The position numbers were made by a program, and so were the translations under genes. Shown in pieces: positions 18,325-27,757 of a stretch of DNA of 64,000 nucleotides. Source of the DNA: Myxococcales bacterium (GTDB lineage Bacteria > Myxococcota > UBA727 > JABDBI01). A model generated the notes under the pieces. It was not told the DNA's origin. It did no database searches and saw only the letters and a program-made list of their open reading frames with translations. Every line of letters starts with the position of its first letter. Position 1 is the first letter of the stretch. The DNA is taken from positions 372,001 through 436,000 of the forward strand of contig CP060221.1 of NCBI GenBank assembly GCA_023898405.1, read 5' to 3'.

Positions 18325-18396
18325 AGAACCGTCCTTGTTTTAAAAAAAATAATTTCATATACACGTTCGTGTTATTTTTCGCTTAGGGCTTTATGT

Positions 18397-19161
18397 ATGC
18401 GCATAGTTTCTTGGAATGTAAATGGTATTAGGGCCGCAGTACAAAAAGGCCTGCATGAAAAAATCCCAGCGCTTCACGCTGACATCATCGGACTTCAAGA
18501 GATTCGCGCGCAAGAAGCTCAGATCATGCCTTTAATAGATTTTTTTCAAGGCTACCATCTTTATTTCAGCACCGGCATGAAACCCGGCTACAGCGGTGTG
18601 GCATTGTTTTCAAAAAATAAGCCCAATGACGTAATCAGCGAACTTGGTGAAAAATTTGATGCCGAAGGTCGCTTCCAAGCAGCTTTTTTTGATGATTTTT
18701 GCCTGGTCAACGCATATTTTCCCAATGGATCTGGCAAAGACGGTGACAACAGCCGCGTGCCCTACAAATTAGAATTCTACGATGCAGTAAAAGATTTTCT
18801 TTCACGCTACAGCATGCCCAAAATTATCATCGGTGATTTCAACACTGCTCATCAAGAAATTGACTTGGCGCGTCCTAAGGCCAATCAAAACAAAAGCGGT
18901 TTTCTTTTAGAAGAACGCGAGCATTTCACTCACTTTATGGGCGATGAATTTATCGATACTTTTCGCATGCGCAATCATGATGCAGGACACTATACGTGGT
19001 GGAGTAACCGCGCAAATGCACGGGAAAATAACGTAGGTTGGCGCATTGATTATGTGCTTGCATGCCCACAGATCAATAACAAAGTAAAAGATGCCTTCAT
19101 TTGGCCTGATATTTCGGGATCAGATCATTGCCCTGTCGGTATTGATTTAGATTTAACTTAA
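18397..19161 (+). CDS. xthA: Exodeoxyribonuclease III (AP endonuclease)
   Basis: A base-excision-repair nuclease that cuts DNA at abasic sites and trims 3' ends. The 254-residue protein shows the whole endonuclease/exonuclease/phosphatase pattern: SWNVNGIRAA, the metal-binding Glu in LQEIRA, GDFNTAH, NNVGWRIDYVL and the catalytic SDHCPVGI. It ends 8 bp before mfd and is probably cotranscribed with it, joining two repair genes. Confidence 0.95.
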   Translation: MRIVSWNVNGIRAAVQKGLHEKIPALHADIIGLQEIRAQEAQIMPLIDFFQGYHLYFSTGMKPGYSGVALFSKNKPNDVISELGEKFDAEGRFQAAFFDDFCLVNAYFPNGSGKDGDNSRVPYKLEFYDAVKDFLSRYSMPKIIIGDFNTAHQEIDLARPKANQNKSGFLLEEREHFTHFMGDEFIDTFRMRNHDAGHYTWWSNRANARENNVGWRIDYVLACPQINNKVKDAFIWPDISGSDHCPVGIDLDLT

Positions 19162-19169
19162 GTTTTTTT

Positions 19170-22100
19170 ATGACATTAACACAACTTATTTCAAAGCTTG
19201 CCCCTGCTTCTACCATTCACGCCAAAGCCAAGCTCTCTTTGGAACTCATTGCCAGTCAGTTGGCCCATAAAAAGCCACTCATCATCATCAGCAATGATTC
19301 AGAAAAATTTTCTGCACGTTTGAAAAATCTGAATTTTTTTTGCAAACATACAGTCATGACCTTGCCCGCTGATGACAGAAACATCATGCATGCCACCAGC
19401 AGTGATCCTCTTGTAGCGATGGAAAAATGTGCTGCCCATTTTAAAATTTCCACAGGCGAGATTCCGCCCATTTTATTGGTGCAAGCTCAAGCTTTACTAG
19501 AAAAATTTCCTTCACCCAAAGAGCAACAAAAACATGCCATATGGCTCATAACCAATGACACCATTGCTCGAGATAATTTGATACAATCCCTGTTCATGCT
19601 TGGCTACAGCAAGGTTTCAACAGTAATCGACAAAGGCACCTTTGCTGTCAGAGGAAGTATCATTGATATTTTTGCCAACGGTGAAAAAAAACCTATCAGA
19701 GTCGATCTTTTTGGCGATACCATCGAAAGTATCAAAAGTTTTGACGAAAACACCCAGCGCAGCATTGAAAATATTGCATCGATCATGATTGGCGGTGTCA
19801 GAGAAATATTTTTAGATGATGAGACAAAATCCCGTGCTGAAGAAAAATTAACAGCTCTCGCCGACCAAATAAATTATCCCACCAAAAAGCTCAATGAAAA
19901 ACTAAAAGATATCGAAAACGGTCTTAGTTTTTACGGCATAGAAAAGCTCCGACCAGCTTTTTTCCATGAGATGAGCTCTTTGCTCGAGATCATTCTTTCA
20001 TCGAGCGAAGAAAAAAATCGTCCTCTTGTGTTATTCGATGATCAAGAAGCCATTTTTGATACCCTCAAGAGTTTCGAACAAAATATCGATGAAGCACACC
20101 AAACGGCATTGCTCCGTGGGGATTTATTATTCTCACCCAAAGATTATTTTATTTCCCCAGATGAACTATCAGCACTATTAAAAAATTTTTCGTCTATCGA
20201 TTGCAATCGCGGATCTCTACAAACAAATGCTAGTAATGTCTTTAATTTTAATTCTCGCGATACCGATTTTATCCGCCAAGAAATTATGCAAAGCTCTATG
20301 AGCATCTCAAAAGATGAGGAACCGCATCTTTTAAAACCGCTTGCAGCAAGTATCAAAAAACTTCACAGCGATAATAAGCTTATTATTATTAACCTTTCAT
20401 CCAAAGAGCACGAACGAGAAACAAAAAATCTTCTAAAACCTTTCGGCATCAATATCGAAAGTTATAACAATACTCTCGACTGGCAAGAAGATTTTAATAA
20501 AAAATATAAAGCGCACGTCCATGCCTTTAGCTATATCAGCAAAAAGACGCTCGCCTTTGGTGGAATATTTGACGAGCTCAAACTTGCCTTGATCGCCCAA
20601 GACGACATTTTTGGCAAACGTACCAAACGTCAAGGTGGACATGGAAAAAAGAAAGGGTTTTCAACCAGCCTTAGTGATTTAGAAAACGGAGATTTTGTTG
20701 TTCATGTCGATCACGGAGTTGGTCAGTTTAAAGGGCTGGTACGACTAAATCTCAGAGGAGTTGATAATGATTATATTCTCATTACCTATGCTAAAGATGA
20801 AAAACTCTACCTACCTACTCATCGGATCAATCTGATCAAAGCTCACGGCCAAGTCGATGGCAACGTAAAAGTTGACAAGCTTGGTGGTAACGCATGGCAG
20901 AGCAAAAAAACTAAAGTCAAAGAAGCTGTCATGGCGATGGCGCAAGATTTACTCAAGCTTTACGCCAAACGAGAGATCACTGAACGTCCTCCATTTTTGG
21001 CTCCCGACGCGCATTTTTATGAATTTGAAGCAGCCTTTGAATTTGAAACCACACCCGATCAACAAAAAGCTATCGACGATGTTATTTCCGACATGCAACG
21101 CAAACAGCCTATGGATCGCTTGGTGTGCGGTGATGTTGGCTACGGCAAAACCGAAGTTGCTATGCGCGCGGCAATGCTTGCAGTTTTGAGCAAGCGCCAG
21201 GTTGCGATCCTGGCACCAACAACCGTGTTAGCTCAACAACATGGCATTACTTTCAATAAGCGTTTTAAAAATACCGGCGTCAATATTGCGGTGCTCAGTC
21301 GCTTTCAAAGTACTCAAGAAATCAAAGCCACCTTGCGTGCATTAAAAGAAAACAAAGTAGATATTGTTATTGGTACTCACCGTTTACTTTCGCCAGATGT
21401 AGAATTTGCCAACTTAGGGCTCATGGTTGTCGATGAAGAACAACGCTTTGGTATCAAAGCTAAAGAACATCTCAAAAAAATGCGTACTTTGGTTGATGTT
21501 TTAACAATGTCAGCAACACCTATTCCCCGCACTATGCAGATGAGTTATTTTGGTTTGCGTGACCTCAGTGTCATTGAAACCCCACCAATAGATCGAAGAG
21601 CCATTCAAACTTCCATTGTGCAGTTTGATGATGCAGTTATCAGAGAAGCCATCATGCGAGAAATTTCTCGGGGCGGTCAGGTTTATTTTGTGCACAATCG
21701 AGTTCAGTCGATCAATGCAACGGCTCACTATCTACAAAATCTCATTCCTGAAGCAAAAATTTCTGTTGCCCATGGACAGATGGGTGAATCAGAGCTCGAG
21801 AAAAAAATGCTCAGTTTCATGAATCATGAAATCAATGTTTTAGTGTGCACAACCATCATCGAAACTGGAATTGATGTTGCCACAGCCAATACCATGTTTA
21901 TCGACGATGCCGACGATTTTGGACTCTCGCAGCTTTATCAATTAAGAGGACGAATCGGAAGAAGCAAAGAAAGAGCGTTTGCATTTTTATTGGTTCGCAC
22001 AGCGCGAGAAAATTTAACAGCTATAGCAAAAACTCGTCTTGAAATTTTGCACAAATTTTCAGAATTGGGTGCTGGTTTTAGAATTGCGCAACACGACCTA

Positions 22101-22706
22101 GAATTGCGCGGTGCAGGCGATCTGTTGGGTAAAAATCAACACGGACACATGGCCGCTGTGGGTTATGATCTCTATGCAGAACTATTGAAAGAAGCGGTAA
22201 AAGAACTCAAAGGTCAACATCTCGAAGATGCCATCGACCCTGAAGTAACTTTACCAGTAAGTGCTCTTATTTCCGATAAATACTGCCCGGATCTCCATGA
22301 ACGAATGAGTTTTTATCAACGACTTGCCAGCGCTGATAGTCCTCAAAAAATCGACGGAGTTATTTTGGACTTGGAGGATCTCTATGGCGACGTACCTCCA
22401 GAAGTTCATGCATTACGAGTTAGCGCTCTCATCAAACTTGATCTTAAAAAAATTCATGCACTGAAACTTGAAATTAGTAGAGCTACTGATGGAAAGCATT
22501 TATCTATATCCATCAGTCTATCGAAGCAAAGCAATGTTGATCCAAACAAACTTTTAACAGTGATGAAAGAAAAGGGAGCACTACGCGTAACCCCACAACA
22601 AAAAGTAGTACAACTGATCGGCATTGGCAGCCCAGATATCAATGAAGCGATGCTCGAAGCAAGCAGGCTCGCTGTTGATAATGTGAAAGTTAATTTGCTT
22701 TTGTAG
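19170..22706 (+). CDS. mfd: Transcription-repair coupling factor
   Basis: Mfd removes RNA polymerase stalled at DNA lesions and recruits UvrAB. The 1178-residue protein has the full family plan: an N-terminal UvrB-like region (about 1-350), the RNA polymerase interaction domain (GDFVVHVDHGVGQFKGL, about 515), and the RecG-like helicase with Walker A GDVGYGKTEVAMRA (about 655), Walker B DEEQRFG (about 755), TMSATPIPRT and QLRGRIGRS. A C-terminal D7-type domain follows. The start ATG is 8 bp after the exonuclease stop. Confidence 0.97.
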   Translation: MTLTQLISKLAPASTIHAKAKLSLELIASQLAHKKPLIIISNDSEKFSARLKNLNFFCKHTVMTLPADDRNIMHATSSDPLVAMEKCAAHFKISTGEIPPILLVQAQALLEKFPSPKEQQKHAIWLITNDTIARDNLIQSLFMLGYSKVSTVIDKGTFAVRGSIIDIFANGEKKPIRVDLFGDTIESIKSFDENTQRSIENIASIMIGGVREIFLDDETKSRAEEKLTALADQINYPTKKLNEKLKDIENGLSFYGIEKLRPAFFHEMSSLLEIILSSSEEKNRPLVLFDDQEAIFDTLKSFEQNIDEAHQTALLRGDLLFSPKDYFISPDELSALLKNFSSIDCNRGSLQTNASNVFNFNSRDTDFIRQEIMQSSMSISKDEEPHLLKPLAASIKKLHSDNKLIIINLSSKEHERETKNLLKPFGINIESYNNTLDWQEDFNKKYKAHVHAFSYISKKTLAFGGIFDELKLALIAQDDIFGKRTKRQGGHGKKKGFSTSLSDLENGDFVVHVDHGVGQFKGLVRLNLRGVDNDYILITYAKDEKLYLPTHRINLIKAHGQVDGNVKVDKLGGNAWQSKKTKVKEAVMAMAQDLLKLYAKREITERPPFLAPDAHFYEFEAAFEFETTPDQQKAIDDVISDMQRKQPMDRLVCGDVGYGKTEVAMRAAMLAVLSKRQVAILAPTTVLAQQHGITFNKRFKNTGVNIAVLSRFQSTQEIKATLRALKENKVDIVIGTHRLLSPDVEFANLGLMVVDEEQRFGIKAKEHLKKMRTLVDVLTMSATPIPRTMQMSYFGLRDLSVIETPPIDRRAIQTSIVQFDDAVIREAIMREISRGGQVYFVHNRVQSINATAHYLQNLIPEAKISVAHGQMGESELEKKMLSFMNHEINVLVCTTIIETGIDVATANTMFIDDADDFGLSQLYQLRGRIGRSKERAFAFLLVRTARENLTAIAKTRLEILHKFSELGAGFRIAQHDLELRGAGDLLGKNQHGHMAAVGYDLYAELLKEAVKELKGQHLEDAIDPEVTLPVSALISDKYCPDLHERMSFYQRLASADSPQKIDGVILDLEDLYGDVPPEVHALRVSALIKLDLKKIHALKLEISRATDGKHLSISISLSKQSNVDPNKLLTVMKEKGALRVTPQQKVVQLIGIGSPDINEAMLEASRLAVDNVKVNLLL

Positions 22707-22724
22707 ACTCTAGGTGCGCTTTGT

Positions 22725-23669
22725 CTAAGATTGTTTCGTCTGATTTTTATTTATCAGAGCGCGAAAATTATTTTTATGCAACAGCAATAGATTGCTTTCT
22801 TTATGGATAATATCCTGCTTTAGTACCTCGCTCAATTTTGGCAGAGCATACCAAGGAATGCAAGGATATGCATGATGTTCGGCGTGAAATGGCATATTCC
22901 ACATAATAAAATTTAGTAGTGACCCAAAGGATAAAGATCGAGTTCGTTCAAAAATACTGCCATCATGACTAAGACCGTCATGTTCTGCGGCTAAATAAAA
23001 ACTTAAAAGGCTATGCCCCAATAATAACGCCATAAAAAAGCCATAATAATCAGAAGTAAAAATTAATCCTAAATGCAATAAAATAACGAACCGAGCTTCC
23101 CATTTCACTCGTGACCAATTTTTTTCATTTATAAATGGCAAAAATTTATTTTTGATGAAAGATCCGCGACCAATGGCTGCTGCGATTAACATTGAAATTT
23201 TCATAAGCAGCAAAGGAAGTCCCGTTAAAAAAGATAGATACATAAACCACGAAGAGGATATTTGAGCAACAGGTTTTCCCAATAGAGTTACTTCAGGATC
23301 GAGTAAAACTTTGTGAGTGTATCGGTGATGAGCAGCATGAAAATCTCTAAAAAGAGAAGGAGAATAAAAAATAGGCACAGATACTAAAAAACAAACAATA
23401 TCGTTAATCTTCTTTTGCAGAAAAGTAGTTCTATGAGCAGTTTCATGTGTAATAGCAAATAGACTCATGCTAAAAATGGCCACAAAAAAAAATGCAATCC
23501 AGTAAATTATTGAAGCTTTATCCTGAGGCCACAAAATTGTTATGGCACTAAGGCAAAAAAGTAAATACTGCTGAAAAAATCGTTTATAAGACAAAGCGTT
23601 ATCGTTTGCTTTGAATTCCGATAATGTTTGCTGATCAAGCTTATGACTATGATAAAAATTTTCTCTCAT
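22725..23669 (-). CDS. Membrane fatty acid desaturase-type enzyme
   Basis: A 314-residue integral membrane di-iron oxygenase. The three histidine boxes are HETAH (75-79), HAAHHRYTH (111-119) and HAEHH (262-266), with hydrophobic segments between them, as in acyl-lipid desaturases and related hydroxylases. It probably introduces a double bond into membrane acyl chains; a carotenoid or sphingolipid substrate cannot be excluded. It converges on mfd with 18 bp between the stops. No clear ribosome site is seen at the ATG. Confidence 0.88.
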   Translation of the reverse strand: MRENFYHSHKLDQQTLSEFKANDNALSYKRFFQQYLLFCLSAITILWPQDKASIIYWIAFFFVAIFSMSLFAITHETAHRTTFLQKKINDIVCFLVSVPIFYSPSLFRDFHAAHHRYTHKVLLDPEVTLLGKPVAQISSSWFMYLSFLTGLPLLLMKISMLIAAAIGRGSFIKNKFLPFINEKNWSRVKWEARFVILLHLGLIFTSDYYGFFMALLLGHSLLSFYLAAEHDGLSHDGSIFERTRSLSFGSLLNFIMWNMPFHAEHHAYPCIPWYALPKLSEVLKQDIIHKESNLLLLHKNNFRALINKNQTKQS

Positions 23670-24127
23670 AAAAAATCAATATTCATAAATTTCACGTTCA
23701 TAAAATACCAGCAAGGCAATTTTTTCATAAGAAAAAACCTCGCTCCCCCCCTGTTTAACAGCTAAAAATTTTTATTATGCAACCTCATTTTCTCAGCACT
23801 ATTTTATATCTTAAGAGATTTTCTACACTTACTCATCAATAGCAATATTTTATTTTCAAAATGATTTTTAACATTCTTTGATATCGACAATAATTTTTCT
23901 TCATCAAAAGTTAACAGCACAATTTCTTCAGGTAGCTGTTCGGCACATTGAGCAACTATTTCACTGTAGCTATGAATAGTAACTCCCCACATATTGAAAA
24001 AAAAGAAATTTACTGTTTGATACTTTCCTATTTTTGAAGTTCTTTGCTGCTCTCACTCTTAACTTGTTGTTATTGATAATCAATGTTATCGAAAAAATAA
24101 AAAAAATCCTTTGCCAAGGAGCAATGC
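23670..24127. other. AT-rich intergenic region with a doubtful 62-codon frame
   Basis: This 458-bp gap separates the divergent desaturase and frmA genes. On the minus strand, 23804-23992 can encode 62 residues (MWGVTIHSYSEIVAQC...) of protein-like composition, but no ribosome site precedes its ATG and it resembles nothing I know. It may be a gene remnant. Promoters for both neighbours should be here. Confidence 0.3.
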
Positions 24128-25240
24128 ATGAAATCACGAGCTGCCATCGCTTTTGAAAAATCCTCTCCTTTAGAAATTTGTGAAATAGATGTTGATGCCC
24201 CAAAAGCGCGCGAAGTATTGGTTAGACTTAAAGCAAGTGGTGTATGCCATACCGACGCCTATACCCTCTCTGGTGCTGATCCTGAAGGAGTTTTTCCGTT
24301 AATTCTTGGCCATGAAGGAGCCGGAATAGTCGAGGATATTGGCTGCGAAGTAAGTTTGGTTAAACCTGGTGACCATGTTATTCCGCTCTACATTCCGGAA
24401 TGCGGCTCATGTAAATTTTGCCTTTCACATAAAACTAATTTATGTCAAAGCCTGCGTGTTACCCAAGGACAAGGCCTCATGCCCGACGGCACCAGTAGAT
24501 TTTCCTATAAAGGCAAAAAAATTTTTCACTACATGGGCACTTCAACTTTTTCCGAATACATCGTGCTCCCAGAAATAGCGCTCGCAAAAATTAACAAGCA
24601 AGCTCCTTTAGAAAAAGTGTGTCTTTTAGGCTGCGGCATTACCACTGGTATCGGGGCGGTACTAAAAACTGCTCAAGTTGAACCTGGATCTAGTGTTGCT
24701 GTCTTTGGACTCGGCGGTATCGGTATGAGTGTGATTCAAGGAGCAGTCATGGCGCGTGCACAACGCATTATTGCTATAGACATCAACGAAGATAAATTTT
24801 CTTTGGCAACATCTTTGGGTGCTACAGAGTGCATCAATCCCAACAAACTAAATAATGATCTCGTTTCATATTTGATTGATCTAAGCGATGGCGGAGTAGA
24901 TTATTCTTTTGAATGCGTCGGCAACGTGGAATTAATGCGGCAGGCTTTGGAGTGTTGTCACAAGGGCTGGGGCAAATCAACCATCATCGGAGTTGCTGGG
25001 AGCGGAGAAGAAATTTCTACCAGACCTTTTCAACTGGTCACCGGTAGAGTGTGGCAAGGCAGTGCTTTCGGTGGTGTTAAAGGGCGCTCAGAACTTCCTA
25101 CATTTGTCGATGACTATCTCGAGAAAAAAATAAAAATCGATGAAATGATCAGCGCTTACTATCCGCTTTTGGATATTAACAAGGCTTTCGATGCCATGAA
25201 AAATGGCAGTGCTCTTCGTTCTATCATCACATTTTCCTAA
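24128..25240 (+). CDS. frmA: S-(hydroxymethyl)glutathione dehydrogenase (class III alcohol dehydrogenase)
   Basis: FrmA oxidises S-hydroxymethylglutathione, the spontaneous adduct of formaldehyde and glutathione, with NAD. The 370-residue length is typical. The catalytic zinc ligands are in GVCHTDAYTLSG, GHEGAG and LGCGITTG; the structural zinc cysteines are in ECGSCKFCLSHKTNLC. The NAD-binding motif is VFGLGGIGMSV. A strong AAGGAGC precedes ATG 24128. The hydrolase of the next step follows 34 bp downstream, so this is a formaldehyde detoxification operon and implies that the cell uses glutathione. Confidence 0.96.
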   Translation: MKSRAAIAFEKSSPLEICEIDVDAPKAREVLVRLKASGVCHTDAYTLSGADPEGVFPLILGHEGAGIVEDIGCEVSLVKPGDHVIPLYIPECGSCKFCLSHKTNLCQSLRVTQGQGLMPDGTSRFSYKGKKIFHYMGTSTFSEYIVLPEIALAKINKQAPLEKVCLLGCGITTGIGAVLKTAQVEPGSSVAVFGLGGIGMSVIQGAVMARAQRIIAIDINEDKFSLATSLGATECINPNKLNNDLVSYLIDLSDGGVDYSFECVGNVELMRQALECCHKGWGKSTIIGVAGSGEEISTRPFQLVTGRVWQGSAFGGVKGRSELPTFVDDYLEKKIKIDEMISAYYPLLDINKAFDAMKNGSALRSIITFS

Positions 25241-25274
25241 TTTTTTGCATATTTAAAAGCTCCAAGAGGTATCT

Positions 25275-26126
25275 ATGTCTGATCTAAGGCTCAATAAAAA
25301 AAGTTTATGTTTCTCTGGGCAAACTGCTTACTACACTTTTAATTCAGCGGTGTGCCAAGGCCCAATGAATTTTTCTATCTTTTTACCCAAAGCGAGTGAG
25401 ACACAAAAATGTCCGGTTTTGTTTTGGCTTTCGGGACTCACCTGCACCGAAGAAAATTTCATGGCAAAAGCTGGAGCTCAACGAGTTGCAAATGAATTGG
25501 GATTAATAATTGTATGTCCCGACACCAGCCCACGACATGCAAATATCCCTGGTGAAGGTGATTGCGAACATTTGGGTTTAGGCGCTGGGTTTTATGTCGA
25601 TGCAACCCAAGCTCCGTGGAGCAAAAATTATCAGATGTATAGTTTTGTCTCAAAAGAACTACCAAAACTTATTGACGATAACTTTCCTACTGTTCCTTGC
25701 GCCAAAGGTATTTTTGGTCATTCCATGGGCGGACATGGAGCTTTGATGGTGGGTCTTAAGAATCAAGACTTATTTAAATCTATCTCGGCATTTGCTCCTA
25801 TCTCATCTCCCAGCACTTCCCCTTCGGGTCAAAATGCCTTTCGTGTCTATTTGGGCGAAGATCAAGAGCTTTGGAAACATTACGATTCAAGTTTTTTGAT
25901 AGCTCACGCACAAAAAAAAATGCCCCTCTTGGTTGATCAAGGCAATTCTGATCATTTGATTGACACAAGCTTACGGCCAGAAAAACTCAGTGATGCTGCA
26001 CAAAAAAATGATTACCCTCTCACCTTGCGCATGCGGCCAGGCTATGACCATAGCTATTATTTTGTGGCCACTTTTATTGAAGAGCACCTTAGGTATCATG
26101 CTGAAATTGTAAAAAATTATTGCTAG
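25275..26126 (+). CDS. frmB: S-formylglutathione hydrolase
   Basis: FrmB hydrolyses S-formylglutathione to formate and glutathione. The 283-residue esterase-D-type protein has the family block LSGLTCTEENFMAKAGAQ, the nucleophile in GHSMGGHGALM, the acid in LLVDQGNSDHL and the catalytic His in RPGYDHSYYF. It follows frmA in one operon and completes the pathway. Confidence 0.96.
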   Translation: MSDLRLNKKSLCFSGQTAYYTFNSAVCQGPMNFSIFLPKASETQKCPVLFWLSGLTCTEENFMAKAGAQRVANELGLIIVCPDTSPRHANIPGEGDCEHLGLGAGFYVDATQAPWSKNYQMYSFVSKELPKLIDDNFPTVPCAKGIFGHSMGGHGALMVGLKNQDLFKSISAFAPISSPSTSPSGQNAFRVYLGEDQELWKHYDSSFLIAHAQKKMPLLVDQGNSDHLIDTSLRPEKLSDAAQKNDYPLTLRMRPGYDHSYYFVATFIEEHLRYHAEIVKNYC

Positions 26127-26184
26127 CCGCTGTTGGCATTAAATTTTTTTAAAAGCCATATCATTCATGGAAACAAAGGCCATT

Positions 26185-26634
26185 ATGAACAATAAAATTA
26201 ATATTTTTAAAGAAATCGTTCGCTTTGAGGATGTTGATGCGGCATCTATCGTTCATCATCCTGTCTACCTAAAATATCTTGAGCGAGCTCGCACTCAGAG
26301 TTTGTTGGATAAAAACTGTGGTATTAAAGAACTTATTAAGCACAAAATAGGCATTGTTATAGCCTCGGTAGAGATGAAATTTATCAGGCCGCTGGAACTC
26401 GATGACACTATTTATATTGCATCGCAGGTAGACCAGTTTAATAAATCTATTGTGCATATGACCCAAATTATTGTTCGCGATAGTAATAACCTCCCCAAAG
26501 GAAATCTCAAACAAGAACTTCACTCAATTCAAAATTTGTATTTTTTTGCTCACCTAAAGCTTGCGCTTATTTCGCTTGAAACAAAAAAATTAATTCCTGC
26601 GCCTTATTGGTTTTCTCAAGCGCTGCTGTCGTAG
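26185..26634 (+). CDS. YbgC/FcbC-type acyl-CoA thioesterase
   Basis: A hot-dog-fold thioesterase of 149 residues. The 4HBT signature is seen in FEDVDAASIVHHPVYLKYLERAR, where the first Asp is the catalytic residue. The start at 26185 follows an AAAGG stretch; ATG 26167 would add six residues. It lies 58 bp after frmB and just before the RING-protein gene. The preferred acyl group is unknown. A second, different 4HBT protein is encoded at 53376-53795. Confidence 0.85.
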   Translation: MNNKINIFKEIVRFEDVDAASIVHHPVYLKYLERARTQSLLDKNCGIKELIKHKIGIVIASVEMKFIRPLELDDTIYIASQVDQFNKSIVHMTQIIVRDSNNLPKGNLKQELHSIQNLYFFAHLKLALISLETKKLIPAPYWFSQALLS

Positions 26635-26643
26635 TCAGTAATC

Positions 26644-27654
26644 ATGAAAATTATTTTTGTTTTTATTGTAAGTACTATTTTTTTTCAAAATGGTTTTTCA
26701 ATGGAAAATGCCCAGCAAGAAAAAATAATTTCAGCTCACATAATTGAAAGCGATGAAATAAAAAATTTTCTCCCATTAAAAGAGTACACAAAAAAAACTG
26801 TTATCCTAATTGCTCATCTCAATTTAGAAGAGCTTGTTCAACAGATAGGTTCAGCGTACCAAAAAAAAGCTGAAAAGAATCTTAGCATTCTTAACAAAGA
26901 AAATTTAGCAAATCTGTCACTCAATATCGCTCGTAAATTGGCATTCTACGGAAGCTCTGCTCTGTTGTTGAGCTATCTCAGTAACGAAACTTTTCTAGGT
27001 TGTCTTGCTTGGACTCCCCAGACATATAAACTTTGTACCTGGCTCTATTCATCTTTTAAAAATGGAAGTTTCAAACATGCAGTAGAACAAGGTGACATTC
27101 CATCCCTTATGCAAGAAATCTTTCCCTGGCACATTTGGTCTGTATGTCTCACTTTGGCCTTAGCTGATGACAATAAATTTATTTCCCATCTGATTTCCAT
27201 AGATCTACCCAATACGCACTCAAAACTAATATTGGGACATTTTTGCCACTTAGTGTGGCAAGAGCTTAGAAGCTTTCATAGTACAAAAAGCAATAATCTC
27301 GTCCACCAACTAATTCACGATGGCTTCCCTTTGCTGAGCTTTTATGAATATCAACATGACCTTGAGTTCAATGCTAAATTAAAAAGTATTGACAATGGAT
27401 GTATGTGGATCAGCTGGCATCACCCATGTGAAGACGCTCTTTTTATAACCAGCTCTCCATTCGATACCGAGTCCTGCCCTATTTGCTTTGCTAATTTTAA
27501 CGAAAAATACCAAACTGTAGCCGAACAAGAGTGTGGTCACGTATTTCACGAACAATGTTTACGCGAGTGGTTTAAAGAGTCACAAAAAAATCAATGCCCT
27601 CAATGTAAAAGAAACATTCAAGTTGTTTTTATTTTTGACGGATTAAAGAAATAA
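26644..27654 (+). CDS. Exported RING-H2 finger protein (candidate secreted E3 ubiquitin ligase)
   Basis: A 336-residue protein with an N-terminal signal peptide (MKIIFVFIVSTIFFQNGFS) and a C-terminal RING-H2 finger at residues 278-321. The zinc ligands follow the C3H2C3 pattern exactly: C278-x2-C281-x15-C297-x-H299-x2-H302-x2-C305-x12-C318-x2-C321. Trp309 after C305 sits where RING-H2 proteins contact E2 enzymes. The middle region (20-270) is helical and unrecognised. RING fingers of this form are eukaryotic ubiquitin-ligase domains; bacteria lack the E2 partners, so action in a eukaryotic host is the natural inference. The gene starts 9 bp after the thioesterase stop. Confidence 0.88.
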   Translation: MKIIFVFIVSTIFFQNGFSMENAQQEKIISAHIIESDEIKNFLPLKEYTKKTVILIAHLNLEELVQQIGSAYQKKAEKNLSILNKENLANLSLNIARKLAFYGSSALLLSYLSNETFLGCLAWTPQTYKLCTWLYSSFKNGSFKHAVEQGDIPSLMQEIFPWHIWSVCLTLALADDNKFISHLISIDLPNTHSKLILGHFCHLVWQELRSFHSTKSNNLVHQLIHDGFPLLSFYEYQHDLEFNAKLKSIDNGCMWISWHHPCEDALFITSSPFDTESCPICFANFNEKYQTVAEQECGHVFHEQCLREWFKESQKNQCPQCKRNIQVVFIFDGLKK

Positions 27655-27757
27655 CTACTATTTTCCAAACAATCTCTAATTATTTTTTTAACTGATTTTG
27701 AACACTCATCTCGTATTCGTTTCCGAAAAGATAGCTACGTTCTATTCAGGAGAAACG

